In this document: positions 24,645 through 36,600 of the stretch, piece after piece
Numbering within the stretch: position 1 is the first letter of the stretch
Layout of the letters: each line of letters starts with the position of its first letter
From: Ovis canadensis
Lineage: Eukaryota > Chordata > Mammalia > Artiodactyla > Bovidae
Assembly: GCF_042477335.2 (NCBI RefSeq)
Contig: NC_091255.1
Span: 34,946,501 to 35,010,500 of the forward strand
Length of the DNA: 64,000 nucleotides
Reading direction: 5' to 3'
Position numbers and translations under genes: made by a program
Notes under the pieces: generated by a model
What the model saw: the letters and a program-made list of their open reading frames with translations, nothing else
Told to the model about the DNA's origin: nothing
Database searches by the model: none

Positions 24645-27600
24645 ATGAATACCAAGGACACCACCGAGGTTGCTGGTGAGTTCACAGTCCCAGGTGTCCA
24701 GGTTGGGCACAGCCTTTTATTTCCCCCAAGTGGTGGTGACCTTATAATTCTTGGATCCCCGCTCTCCTTGGCATCATTTTATTCACCACCACCACCCCAC
24801 CCCGCACCCCAGTGCTCTGGATTCGGCCCTTTTCCCCTGGGCTCTCACTGGGATGTCTCACACTAAGCCCTCCCTTCTCATCCCCTCTAGAGAACAGCCA
24901 CCACCTGAAGATATTTCTCCCCAAGAAGCTGCTGGAGTGTCTTCCTCGCTGCCCGTTGCTGCCTCCAGAGCGGCTCCGGTGGAATACAAATGAGGTTTTC
25001 TAGGGAGCCGGGGCGGGGGACTGGGGCTCAGCAGGGCCTAGTAGGCTGGAGGAGTTCCCCTCTGTGGCTTTCAACACTCTCTAGGCTCTTTGGGCATCAC
25101 AGGAGAGCTATAAAGACCTGCATCTCGTAGGAGCTCATTTCTCCTTGGCATATGCACCTGTGTATAAATGCTACCACTTAAAAAGTATTTCCTACAAACA
25201 GAGCACTGTGCTCAGCGCTTGTCCTGCGTTATCTCACACAGTCCTCCAGGGATGCCGTTATCCCTGAGGTACAGATGAGGAGGCCCAAGAGGCCAGGCTG
25301 AGACTTTGGGAAGGGGACCCCCACCTGAGTGCCTCTTCTCCTCCAGGAGATTGCATCCTACTTGATCACCTTTGAGAAGCATGACGAGTGGCTATCCTGT
25401 GCCCCCAAGACAAGGTGAGAAGTTTTGTGAAGACGGGGAGTAGCAGGGGTCCTGGGTTCTGTGCACAGAACTCAAGGCCAGTCCTTCCCTTCTCAGGCCT
25501 CAGAATGGCTCCATTATCCTCTACAACCGCAAGAAGGTGAAATACCGGAAGGATGGTTACCTCTGGAAGAAGCGGAAGGATGGGAAGACCACCCGAGAGG
25601 ACCACATGAAACTGAAGGTCCAGGGCATGGAGGTAAGCAAGGCCTCCAGCACACCTGCCTTGGCCCCCACTTTTCCCCGTGAGCTGGGTTCCAGCCCTGC
25701 CAGGGCTTGGTGACCTTCTCTGCCTACCACCCTCCCAGTCAGTCACTCTTTGCTTCTCACTCACTTTGGATCAGCTGGGTGGTTGCTCAGCCCACTCTCT
25801 GCTTTCTCTCCATGACCCAATTCTCCAGGACTTAGGCCACGCCTCCCCCTGGAGGCCACAGATGCCCAATCCCCTCACTTCTCTTGCGTTTCCCGTAGGG
25901 GTCTGACAGTACTTAGTACCTCAAAGCACAGGTTTCTCTTCTCTCAAATCATTGCTCCTCATCTCAGATGTGTTATTGCCCTGCCCTCTGATTTCTGGAT
26001 AGTCCCCTGTCTCAAATCTGGTACTTGTTGTAAGGTCCTGGCCCCACTGTCCCTCTTCACTGTGGGGTAACTTGGGTGCTGGGTTTTGAAAGGTGTGGGG
26101 AATAGATGGGGGTCGGTAAGGGTTAAAGAGGAACTGGTGGCAAGATTGGGATTCCTGCAAAGGGACTGAACAGAGGAAGAGTTGGGGAGCAGACTAGCCC
26201 TCCCCCCACCCCAGCCTGTCTCCTGGCAGTGTCTCTATGGCTGCTACGTTCACTCTTCCATCGTCCCCACATTCCATCGGCGCTGCTACTGGCTGCTCCA
26301 GGTGAGGACGGAAGGGCTCAGGGAGACAGAGTCTACCTGGCTCTTTGAGGGAGGTGGGGGTCTGCGGAATGAAGGGGAAGGATGACGAGGTTCTGAGTGT
26401 GGAAAGGAGACAGGGAAGAAGAGAAAGGGGTTTGGGGATGGAGAGAGCCAGAACTTGGGAGGGTGAGGCTAGGGGTGCCTGGGGAGAAAGTGAGGACTAG
26501 GAGGCCAAGCCCCTGGCCATCAGGACCCCATAGCGCTCTCTGTGTACCCTCGTGCCTGCAGAACCCTGACATCGTGCTTGTGCACTACCTGAACGTCCCG
26601 GCCCTGGAGGACTGTGGAAAGGGCTGCAGCCCCATCTTTTGTTCCATCAGCAGCGACCGCCGAGAGTGGCTAAAGTGGTCCCGGGAGGAGCTCTTGGGAC
26701 AGCTGAAGCCCATGTGTAAGGCAGCAGGGCCAGGACAGAGCTCCAAGGGGAGAGTGGACCTAGGGGCCTCCCATGGCAGCCAAGTTTCTATACTCAGGAG
26801 CCTGTGGGGTGACCATGTCGCCCCAAGCCAGGAGGCTTCTTTCCTGGGTGGGTGGGTGGGTACCAGGGTTCCTGGTGTGATCTAAGGTGTTCGACTACGG
26901 AGGGCAGCTGTGAGCTCCAGGTAGGAGCAGTCTGGGGGCCTCTGACCGCTGTTCCTCTGGCTGGAAGTCTCAGAGTATCTCAGGTGCTTGGGGGAGCCAT
27001 CAGAGTTCTCTGGGGCCTGTTTTGTGGGCGGTCCCACAGCATTTCCCCCCAACTCTCCTCCAGTTCATGGCATCAAGTGGAGCTGTGGAAACGGGACAGA
27101 GGAGTTCTCCGTAGAGCAGCTGGTGCAGCAGATCCTAGACACCCACCCGACCAAGCCTGCACCCCGAACCCACGCCTGTCTCTGTAGTGGGGGCCTTGGT
27201 GAGTGACCAGGACCTTGGAACCTTCCTCACTCCTCGCTGGTCTGCCCTTACTCACACCAGGGGGGTAGCTGTCTTGTTGGGATTTGCATGCTTATTTGCA
27301 TGACTTTTGCATGTTCCAGAAAGATGGGTCAGATGAGCAGAGGCCTTCCCGTCTGCATACTGCCTAGTTCTTTTTACTTATTCCTGGCAGCCTGGGCTCT
27401 CTGCTTTCTTCCTTTAGCAGTTCCTGGCTACCGCAGCACTACCGCTTATACACAGGCTTAGCCTTATTCTTAGTTGGCACCTCCTTGGTTCTGTTCTTTT
27501 GTCCTTTTTCTATGCTTTCACCTATTGCTCTCAGCTATTCCCCCAAGCCCAGGATCCTCCCCTGCAGTGTTCCTCCAAGGGGAGGGTGGGGGAGGAGAAA

Positions 27601-30600
27601 TATTTCTGCTGCCTCCCAGTGGCCACAAGCAGTAGGACACCTCTGGTATGTAGTGACTTCTCAGGAAATACATGACAGCTTCCAGCAAAGGAGGGCTGGA
27701 GAGAAATGTGTCTTACCCCTTCTCTCCCCACCATCCCTTCCACTCCAGGTTCTGGGAGCCTCACCCACAAATGCAGCAGCACGAAACACCGTATCATCTC
27801 TCCCAAAGTGGAGCCCCGAGCTTTAACCCTGACCTCTGTCCCCCACCCCCATCCCCCTGAGCCACCTCCACTGATAGCCCCGCTTCCCCCAGAGCTCCCC
27901 AAGGCGCATACCTCCCCATCTTCCTCTTCCTCTTCCTCCTCTTCCTCCGGCTTTGCGGAACCCCTAGAGATCAGACCGAGCCCTCCAACCTCCCGAGGGG
28001 GTTCTTCCAGAGGAGGCACCGCCATCCTCCTCCTGACAGGACTGGAGCAGCGAGCCGGGGGCTTGACACCCACCAGGCACTTGGCTCCACAGGCCGATCC
28101 GAGGCCTCCCATGAGCGTGGCTGTGGTTGTGGGCTCTGAGCCCTCGGCCCCGCCAGCCCCTCCGAGCCCTGCCTTTGATCCTGATCGTTTTCTCAACAGC
28201 CCACAGAGGGGCCAGACATATGGAGGGGGCCAGGGGGTGACCCCAGACTTCCCCGAGGCCGAGGCCGCCCATACCCCCTGTCCAGCGCTCGAGCCTGCTG
28301 CTGCCCTGGAGCCCCAGGTGGCTGCCCGGGGTCTCCCTCCACAGTCTGGAGCAGGCGGGAGAAGGGGAAACTGCTTCTTCATTCAGGATGATGACAGTGG
28401 AGAGGAGCTCAAGGCCCAGGGGGCTGCCCCACCCGTACCTTCACCCCCTCCTTCACCCCCACCCTCACCTGCCCCTTTGGAGCCATCGGGCAGAGTAGGA
28501 AGAGGGGAGGCCTTGTTTGGAGGAGCTGGAGGGGGCAGCGAGCTGGAGCCCTTCAGTCTCTCATCATTCCCGGACCTCATGGGCGAACTCATCAGTGACG
28601 AAGCGCCGAGCGGCCCCGCCCCCGCCCCCCAGCTCTCTCCTGCTCTGAGCACCATCACAGACTTCTCCCCAGAGTGGTCCTACCCAGAGGTGAGTCTCAG
28701 ACTTCTCTCCTTCCACCTGCATCCCTTTCACCCTGTGGCCTGTGACCTAGTTTCCCTCGGCATCCATGGCTGCTTAGTTCTCTTCCCAGCCTCTATCTTT
28801 ACATAGAACAGTTTTCACAGGCCTTCTTAACTACCCCTTTTTCCCTCCCTCCTCCTTCTACCTGTGACTTGTGGTTGTGTGAGTCCCTCAAGTGCCCCAG
28901 GGGACTTCATTCCTTTGGTGACTGGGTGGGGTGGGGAGGGCCTGGGACAGTTCAGCCTGAAGGGAAAACCCAACTGGGATGTGATGGCAGACTTTGAGAA
29001 GCTGAAAGACTGTATTCGCAGTGAAGTTCTGCTTTGCGCTGCCCCAGAGATAGAAAGCAGGAACTTCTGTGGGGGTACCGGGGGCCCCAAGAAAAGACTT
29101 CCTCCCAGTGATAGCTGTCTACAAATGGGATGGTAGCCTTGGGAGAGGCAGTGAGCTCCCCGTTTCTAGCAGATTCAAGTAGAGGGCAGGAGTGTGGGGA
29201 GAAAGGATGGTGGGTGGCTCTCACTCCACTCCACGTCCAGTCTCTGTACCCCAGACCCTGGGTGTACAGAGAGCAATAGGTCCGCTCTCAGGGTCTGAAT
29301 GAATGAAGGAGTGAGTAATTATACCCAGCAGAGAGAGCCTCAGTCACATGGCTCTCTGACTTCTGCCTGCAGGGTGGGGTCAAGGTGCTCATCACAGGAC
29401 CTTGGACAGAGGCCGCTGAGCATTACTCCTGTGTCTTTGATCACATCGCCGTGCCAGCCTCACTCGTCCAGCCTGGTGTCTTACGCTGCTACTGTCCCGG
29501 TATGGGGACTGGGGGTGGTAGGAGAAGGGACTAAGACATGACTGTTAGGACTCCCAGGAAGCACTGGGAACAAATGTGTTGGGTTGTTCCCGAGAACATA
29601 ACAAGCTCATCCAGTCCTGGGGCTGAGCCCGGTGGTTGGCCCCCCACCACCGCCCTCCAGCAGGCAGATGAGTCTGAGTTGAGGTGCCAGAAGGTCTAGA
29701 TTCTAATCCTAAAAATATACTGCTGAGCTGACGAGTGATCTTGAGTAAGCCTACTGCTTTCATAGGACCTTGGCCTCCCCTTCTGTAAGACCAGCCATCT
29801 GACCCACGGGGACTCTCATGCCTCCCCAGGCCCTCTGACTCCAGTCCAGGGAGAGTCTCTCCGGAGATGAGAAGGGAAAGATGTTGGTCTCCACCAACCA
29901 GTTCTGAGACTGAGGGACATTGACTTCAAGACCTGTGCTATCCAGTATGGTAGCCATGAGCCACGTGTGCCTACTGAAATTAATAGTTAAGATTATATGA
30001 AGTTTCAGATTCAGCTCTGCCATCACACCAACCACATTTTAGTGCTCAGTGACCACATGTGCTCGTGCCCCACCAGGGGACAGGGCAGATGCAGGATGTC
30101 TCCAACACTGAGGAAAGTTCTTTTGGACAGCACTGTCCTGGATGTCATTGCCAAGATTCATCTCTGCCCTTTTGCCACCCGCTTTGCCTCTCACCTGACA
30201 CTCAGCAGTATTGCTGTGGGGCCCCAAGGACCACTGGAGTGATGTCGACAGCTCTGCTCTCTATCAGTGTGTCCTCCCTGAGTCTCACCAGCCCTGTTCA
30301 GTGGTGGATGGCAGGAGAGGGGCTGAGACCAGAGACATTGGGAATTGGGAGTCTCAGCCTCTAATCTTGGGACCAGGGCCTGGTGGCTTTATCCTCAAGG
30401 CTATAGATATTGAGATCCTGGGACACCGCTCTCACTTCACCCTGTTGGTGAGCAGTTAATTCCTTTCTCTCGTCTTCGTAACAGAGTTAAGACCTCTGGA
30501 CCTTGATCTTAGGAGATAAGAGATTTTACCATCATCAAATTGTTTATATATATAGGTATCTCTACACATCTACCTTCATCTGGCTCAATTGATAAAAAAA

Positions 30601-33600
30601 TCTGCCTGCAATGCAGAAAACCCGGGTTCGATTCCTGGCTTGGGGAGATTCCCTGGAAAAGGAAATGGCAACCTACTCCAGTACTCTTGCCTGGAAAGTC
30701 CCATGGAAAGAGGAACCTGGAGGGCTTAGTCCATGGGGTCACAAGAGTCAGACACAACTTGGTTGACTAAACCACCCATAGGGATCTCTTGACTCTGTTT
30801 CTATGCCTTGGTGCTGAAAAACATCCTTAACTACAGGATCTAGAACCCAAGGGGTCTCTGGCCCAGAGGAGCTATTAAGTTCTCAAATAAAGGGGTTCCT
30901 CCCCACTTAGAGCCAAGGCCACTGGAGCTAGGGGCCTCTGGGGCCACAACAGGGCAGGTCGGGGAGGTGGATGTGGAAGGACCACCTGTGGCTCTGGTGA
31001 AGGAGCCCAGGAAAGAGAGCCATCTCGCTGATCCTTGCCCTCTCCAGCCCATGAAGTTGGGCTGGTGTCTCTGCAGGTGGCAGGGCGTGAGGGCCCCCTT
31101 TCTGCGTCTGTGCTCTTTGAGTATCGAGCCCGCCGATTCCTGTCACTGCCTAGTACTCAGCTTGACTGGCTGTCACTGGACGGTAAGTTCCTAACCTTCT
31201 GACGCCACCACCTTTGAGCATGACATGTTCCTAGGTCCATCTGAACTCGGGTGGCCACTGCCTTGCCCCCACTGTACCCCTCTTCCCAACTCCTGCTTCC
31301 TTGCTCATTTCTGAAGGAGCAGCAGATTTCCCTCACCTCCTCTTCCCTGTAAACCTTGGAGGCGGCTTTGTCCCAGCGCTTGTCCTGTCCATAGGAAGGG
31401 ATCAAGGCCATGGGTGGGGCTGTGACAGTGCAAAGCAACAAACGTGGGATACACATGAGTGTATATGTGCCTGCTGCTGCTGCTGCTGCTGCTGCTAAGT
31501 TGCTTCAGTCGTGTCCGACTCTGTGCGACCCCATAGACAGCAGCCCACCAGGCTCCCCCGTCCCTGGGATTCTCTAGGCAAGAGTACTGGAGTGGGGTCC
31601 CATTGGCTTTTCCAGTATATGTGCCTACACAATATATTTAAACTTTCCTATGGTTTTTCCCTCTAGTTATAAAGACAGGCATTAATTATAGAAAATTTTG
31701 AAGTTACAGAAAAGCACAACGTAGAAAATGAAAATTCCCTGTAACAATGCTCAATAACATACATCGCTTTTAATGTATCTTCTTATACCAACACAGAGAT
31801 GCACATACATACACGTGTGTGGACGTGTATGTGTATTTGTTTAAATCCAGAGCTGTTTGTCCCCTTTACTGGTTATCCCTCCTGTGGCTTTCAGAATTGT
31901 TTCTCTTCTGCATCTGCTTTCTTGAGGTTTGCATGTCTCTGTTTCCTCCTGTTTAACCTGTGCTTTACCATCTCTCCTGTGTGTCTCCTGCCTCTCATCT
32001 CTCCATTCCTCCTTGGATTTTTGTCTTCACTTCCCCTCTTCCTTCCCTATACCTTGTTCGTTCTACACCCCCAGCTCTCCTTTGCCCTTTTTCTCTCCTC
32101 TCCTTCCTCTTGTCTGTCTTCCCCTCTCTGCTCTCATACCTTGAGTCTCTGCTCAGAGCTCTTTACCCTCCTCCCTACCATCCCCTCAGCCTTCTTGCCC
32201 ATCTGTCCTGGCATCTCAAAACATCCCCAGCCTCCACCTGTTTGTTTTCCCATGGCTCCGACCCCCTTCTGTCTCCCCTCCTCATCCTTGTGTGATCTCA
32301 GGAGGGGACAGATATAGCTTGGGATGTGTGCGTGTGCATTTGTGCATGGGGTGGGGGAGGAGGAGAAATGGACTTGGCCATCCATCTCTGTCACCTCCCC
32401 TTCCTGCCATCCTCTTTGTGGACAGCTGCGGGGGGCCAGGAGGAGGGGGTGGTGCTTTTCAAATCAGTCTCTGAGTTCTTTGGGGCAGTGATTAACAGAG
32501 AGGAGGGACCCTGAAGTCCTTCAGCCCCAGCATGGGGGACAAAGGTAGTGTCTGCGTCAAGAAGGAACAAAATGAGCCACCTGGGAAGAGGCTGGGAGTA
32601 TATGCATGTGCATGCATGTATGTGTGAGAGATCTGGGGTGGGTATGTGTGTGGGTGTGGGTGTGTGTGTTTGCGAGGGAGAGAGAAAGAGAGATATCTGG
32701 GGCAACTGGGGCTAGACACCCAGCGGGGAGTCCTACAGTCTCTGTGTCTTTGAAGGACACAGTCTTGGTTCTGCATTCAGGTCCTAGGTGGACACGTGGT
32801 ATGAAGAGCCCCAGACTGAGGACTGGTCCTGGGGGGCTCTATTCAGAAGGTGGAGGGGGGAGGGTAAAGGGCCATTGTATGGAGAAGAGGAAAGGATATG
32901 CTTGTGTCTTCATCACTCAGACCCTGGGACAGGATCTGGCTTTGTTGCCCAGGGCATCCCCTGGACCCTGCCCACTGAGCTCCCCATGCCCACTCCTCTT
33001 CCCCCCAGACAACCAGTTCCGGATGTCCATCCTGGAGCGACTGGAGCAGATGGAGAAGCGGATGGCAGAGATCGCAGCAGCTGGGCAGGCCCCCTGCCAA
33101 GCGCCTGACACCCCTCCAATTCAGGTACCTCCATGAGGGCACTCTACAGTGGGGAGCAGGGGGAGGGTCTTTCTGTAGAAATCAGCTGTAGTGTGTGACT
33201 CCCCTCGCTGTCCAGGCCCCAGCCAGTCCCCTTCCCTTCTCTGTGACATCACCCTGCTCCCACCCCCACCCTGTGGCAGGAGTGGCTATTCTGGGCACCC
33301 TCTTGGCATGACAAGCTTCGGACTATTTCTGGTCTGAAGGAGGGTGGAGGTGAGGGTGGGGGAGGGGATCCAAGAAGTTGGGGCTCAGCACTCTGAGGGT
33401 TCCAGGTCTCTGAGGAAAGAAGGCTGGAGAGGACTCTAGGTTCTGAGGGGGAAAAGCCATCTGTGGATATGGCACTGATCTGAGCCAAAGTGAAAGCACC
33501 ACATGGGCATGCAGGCATGAGGTCTGGCTGCTGGAGAAAGCTGCCGGAGCGACAGGGAGGACTGACCAGCCATCAGAGGTCAGGGTGGTGGGAGCCTAGA

Positions 33601-36600
33601 ATGGGAATTGTAGGGAGGGGGCAGAACTGGAAGCTGAGAGGACAGGGGTGGGATGGCTAAGGCCATCCCAGGCTGGGGATGCTCAGGTCTCTGCCTGAGG
33701 GTGTGTGCACCACAGGATGAAGGCCAGGGGCCTGGGTTCGAGGCCCGGGTGGTGGTCCTGGTAGAGAACATGATCCCTCGCTCCACCTGGAGGGGTCCTG
33801 AGCGTCTGGCCCATGGAAGCCCTTTCCGGGGCATGAGCCTTCTGCACCTGGCTGCTGCCCAGGGCTATGCCCGCCTCATCGAGACCCTGAGCCAGTGGCG
33901 GTGAGCTGGGGCTGGTGGGAGTTGAGGTTGGGGGTTGTCAGGGACTGAGGAGGAACTGGAGGCTGCCATGGGAGTTGGGGTCACTGTGGGAAGAGGGGCT
34001 GGAACAGGGTTTGCACTTGGGGTAGTTCTAATGTCCTCTGACTTACAATGCTGACTTCTTGACCTCCTTATAATCATTCATCTCTGACTACTCATCCTGC
34101 TGACCTTAGTGCTTGCCAGCCCCTTCGATTCGGAAGTTCCTACCGGGCCCCCTTTATCCCTAACTGGGCTCCGCTGCCCCTTTCCCAAACCCTCCAGGAG
34201 TGTGGAGACAGGAAGCTTGGACTTGGAGCAAGAGGTTGACCCACTCAATGTGGACCACTTCTCTTGCACCCCTCTGGTGAGAATGCTGGATCCTAGCGCA
34301 TGTGAACAATGAGAAACGGGAGCAGTTCTTCAGAGATCGTTTGGGGGATGCAGGGAAGGGGTAAGGACAGGCCCATGCCTTATCTCTACCTCCCCCTCTT
34401 CTCCTCAGATGTGGGCTTGTGCCCTGGGCCACCTGGAGGCTGCTGTGCTCCTCTTCCGTTGGAACAGACAGGCGCTGAGCATTCCTGACTCTCTGGGCCG
34501 CCTGCCCCTATCCGTGGCTCATTCCCGGGGTCATGTGCGCCTCGCCCGCTGCCTGGAGGAACTGCAAAGACAGGAAGCTTCTGCTGAACCCCTGCCTGCC
34601 CTGTCGCCACCCTCCTCCAGCCCCGACACTGGTGAGGATTTAAGGAGACTGTGGGTGGAAGCGCAGGCCAGGGGAAAGCTAAAGGGTGGGAGACGAGTGA
34701 GGTTGTAGGGATGGGGAGGTAAGAGCAGCAAGGCCAGGGAGATGGAGAGTGAGGGGGCAAGTGGCGCCTTATGCTCACACCCCCTTCCCTCCCCTTGCAG
34801 GCCTGAGCAGTGTCTCCTCACCTTCAGAGCTCTCGGAGGGCACTTTCTCCGTCACATCGGCCTATTCCAGCGCCCCGGATGGGAGTCCTCCCCCTGCTCC
34901 TCTGCCAGCCTCTGAGATGACTATGGAGATGGTCCCAGGCCAGCTCTCCTCCAGTGTCCCAGAGGCCCCCCTATTCCTCATGGACTATGAAGCCACCAAC
35001 CCCAGAGGGCCCCCACCCTCGCCGCCTCCTCTCCCACCAGCCCTGGACGGTGGGGCTGCTCCCGAGGAAGCTGATAGTCCACCAGCTGTGGATGTGATCC
35101 CGGTACCGCTTAGGTGGAGGGCCCCAAGCAGAGGGGGGTGCAGGGCTGGGGTGACACCAGCCACCACATGAAACAAGCAGAGCCGGGTGGCAGTTTGCGA
35201 AGAAGGGGTCATTTACCCCCATTTGGGGACAGGCAAGGTAACCCTCTGCGTAAGCTTCTGTCAGGGCTTGGGATTCAGAAGTCATGAAGCCTCAGAGGTT
35301 AGAATTCTGGAGAATAGCTTCAATTAGAGCTGGGTGGTAGGGGTTACCTGTTGTTCCATAAAGGGACAAGAGCGATGGCAGGAAGCGGGGAGGAAGGAGG
35401 AGCAGAGAGGTCAGAGAGGTCGGCAAGATGGAAGCGGAAGTGTCTGGCACTAACCAGGAGGTAGGGGGAGGCTTGCACATGCTAAGAGCTAAAACTTGTA
35501 GAGTGTATGAACCCATGAGAGTGGAGAGTGGCTCTTCACGTGCAGCAGCCTGCTTCTCTGCTAGGGCCTGGGACATACCTGCTTTAGAGAGACTAAGGGA
35601 TTAACCGGGGCGCACTAAAGTGCAACAGATTTAGAGAACGCCACACGGTAGGCATCTTTATGTGAGACCAGCAGAAAGTGCTGCAGGCTGCAAGGCTGGA
35701 GCTAGTCAATAAGGTGTCATGTGATTGGCAAGCGCTCAGCTGATTCTTGGCAAGCTCAAGGAGGGGGTGGCAGACATGGCCAAGTCTGTGGGAGCTGGCA
35801 TGGGGCAGGCTGGGTGGGACAGTGGGCAGTCAGCCTGGAAGGCTAAGCCCTTCATTCGCCCAGCTTCTGAATCCCCATGTGCTATACGTCCTTCCTAGCC
35901 TGTGTTTTCCACAACATCTCAACACAGGGCTGTATTAAGTGGGACCCCAAGGAGTGTAAGTGAACCTGGAACACTGGCCAAGAAAGACAGGGTTAATGGG
36001 GGCAGCCATCCATGAGGCCTCACCGTCTGGTGCTGATAGGAGAAAGATAGGAAGTGAACTTATGCTATGGCCTTGGCAGAGCAAGAACAGCTGGGGGGCC
36101 CCTCAAGGTTCACCCAGCTTCTCCTTCATCCAGGTGGACATGATCTCACTGGCCAAGCAGATCATTGAAGCCACACCAGAGCGGATTAAACGAGAGGACT
36201 TCGTTGGGCTGTCTGAGGCCGGAGCCACAATACGGGAGAGGACGGGAGCGGTGGGGCTCAGTGAGACCATGTCCTGGCTGGCCAGCTACCTGGAGAACGT
36301 GGACCATTTCCCCAGCTCGGCCCCTCCGAGGTGACCAGCTTAGGACAAAGCCTCCAGATCCTTCAAAGGAACATGGGAGGGAGAGAGTGAGGGAAGAAGC
36401 TGCACTATGGCCAGAGCCTTTGAGGAAGGGATTGGTACTGGCTGGCGAGCTCTGAAGTCACTCTCCAGACCCTGTTACTGGGGCTCTGCCTTCAGAGCAG
36501 CGCCCAGGTGGGAGAAGAGGGACTTCAGATGTCCAGGACATCCTTTATCCCTGTGCCCTACAGTGAGCTGCCATTTGAGCGGGGCCGCCTGGCTGTCCCT

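Noticed and set aside
30579-30660. tRNA-like sequence with an intact B-box (GGTTCGATTCC)
   Set aside because: It is the tRNA-derived head of a Bov-tA SINE, not a functional tRNA gene. The other SINEs here look similar.
31799-32317. 172-codon plus-strand frame rich in Leu, Ser and Pro, hinting at membrane segments
   Set aside because: The hydrophobic look comes from a C/T-rich stretch in a CAMTA2 intron and has no repeat-free homology I recognise.
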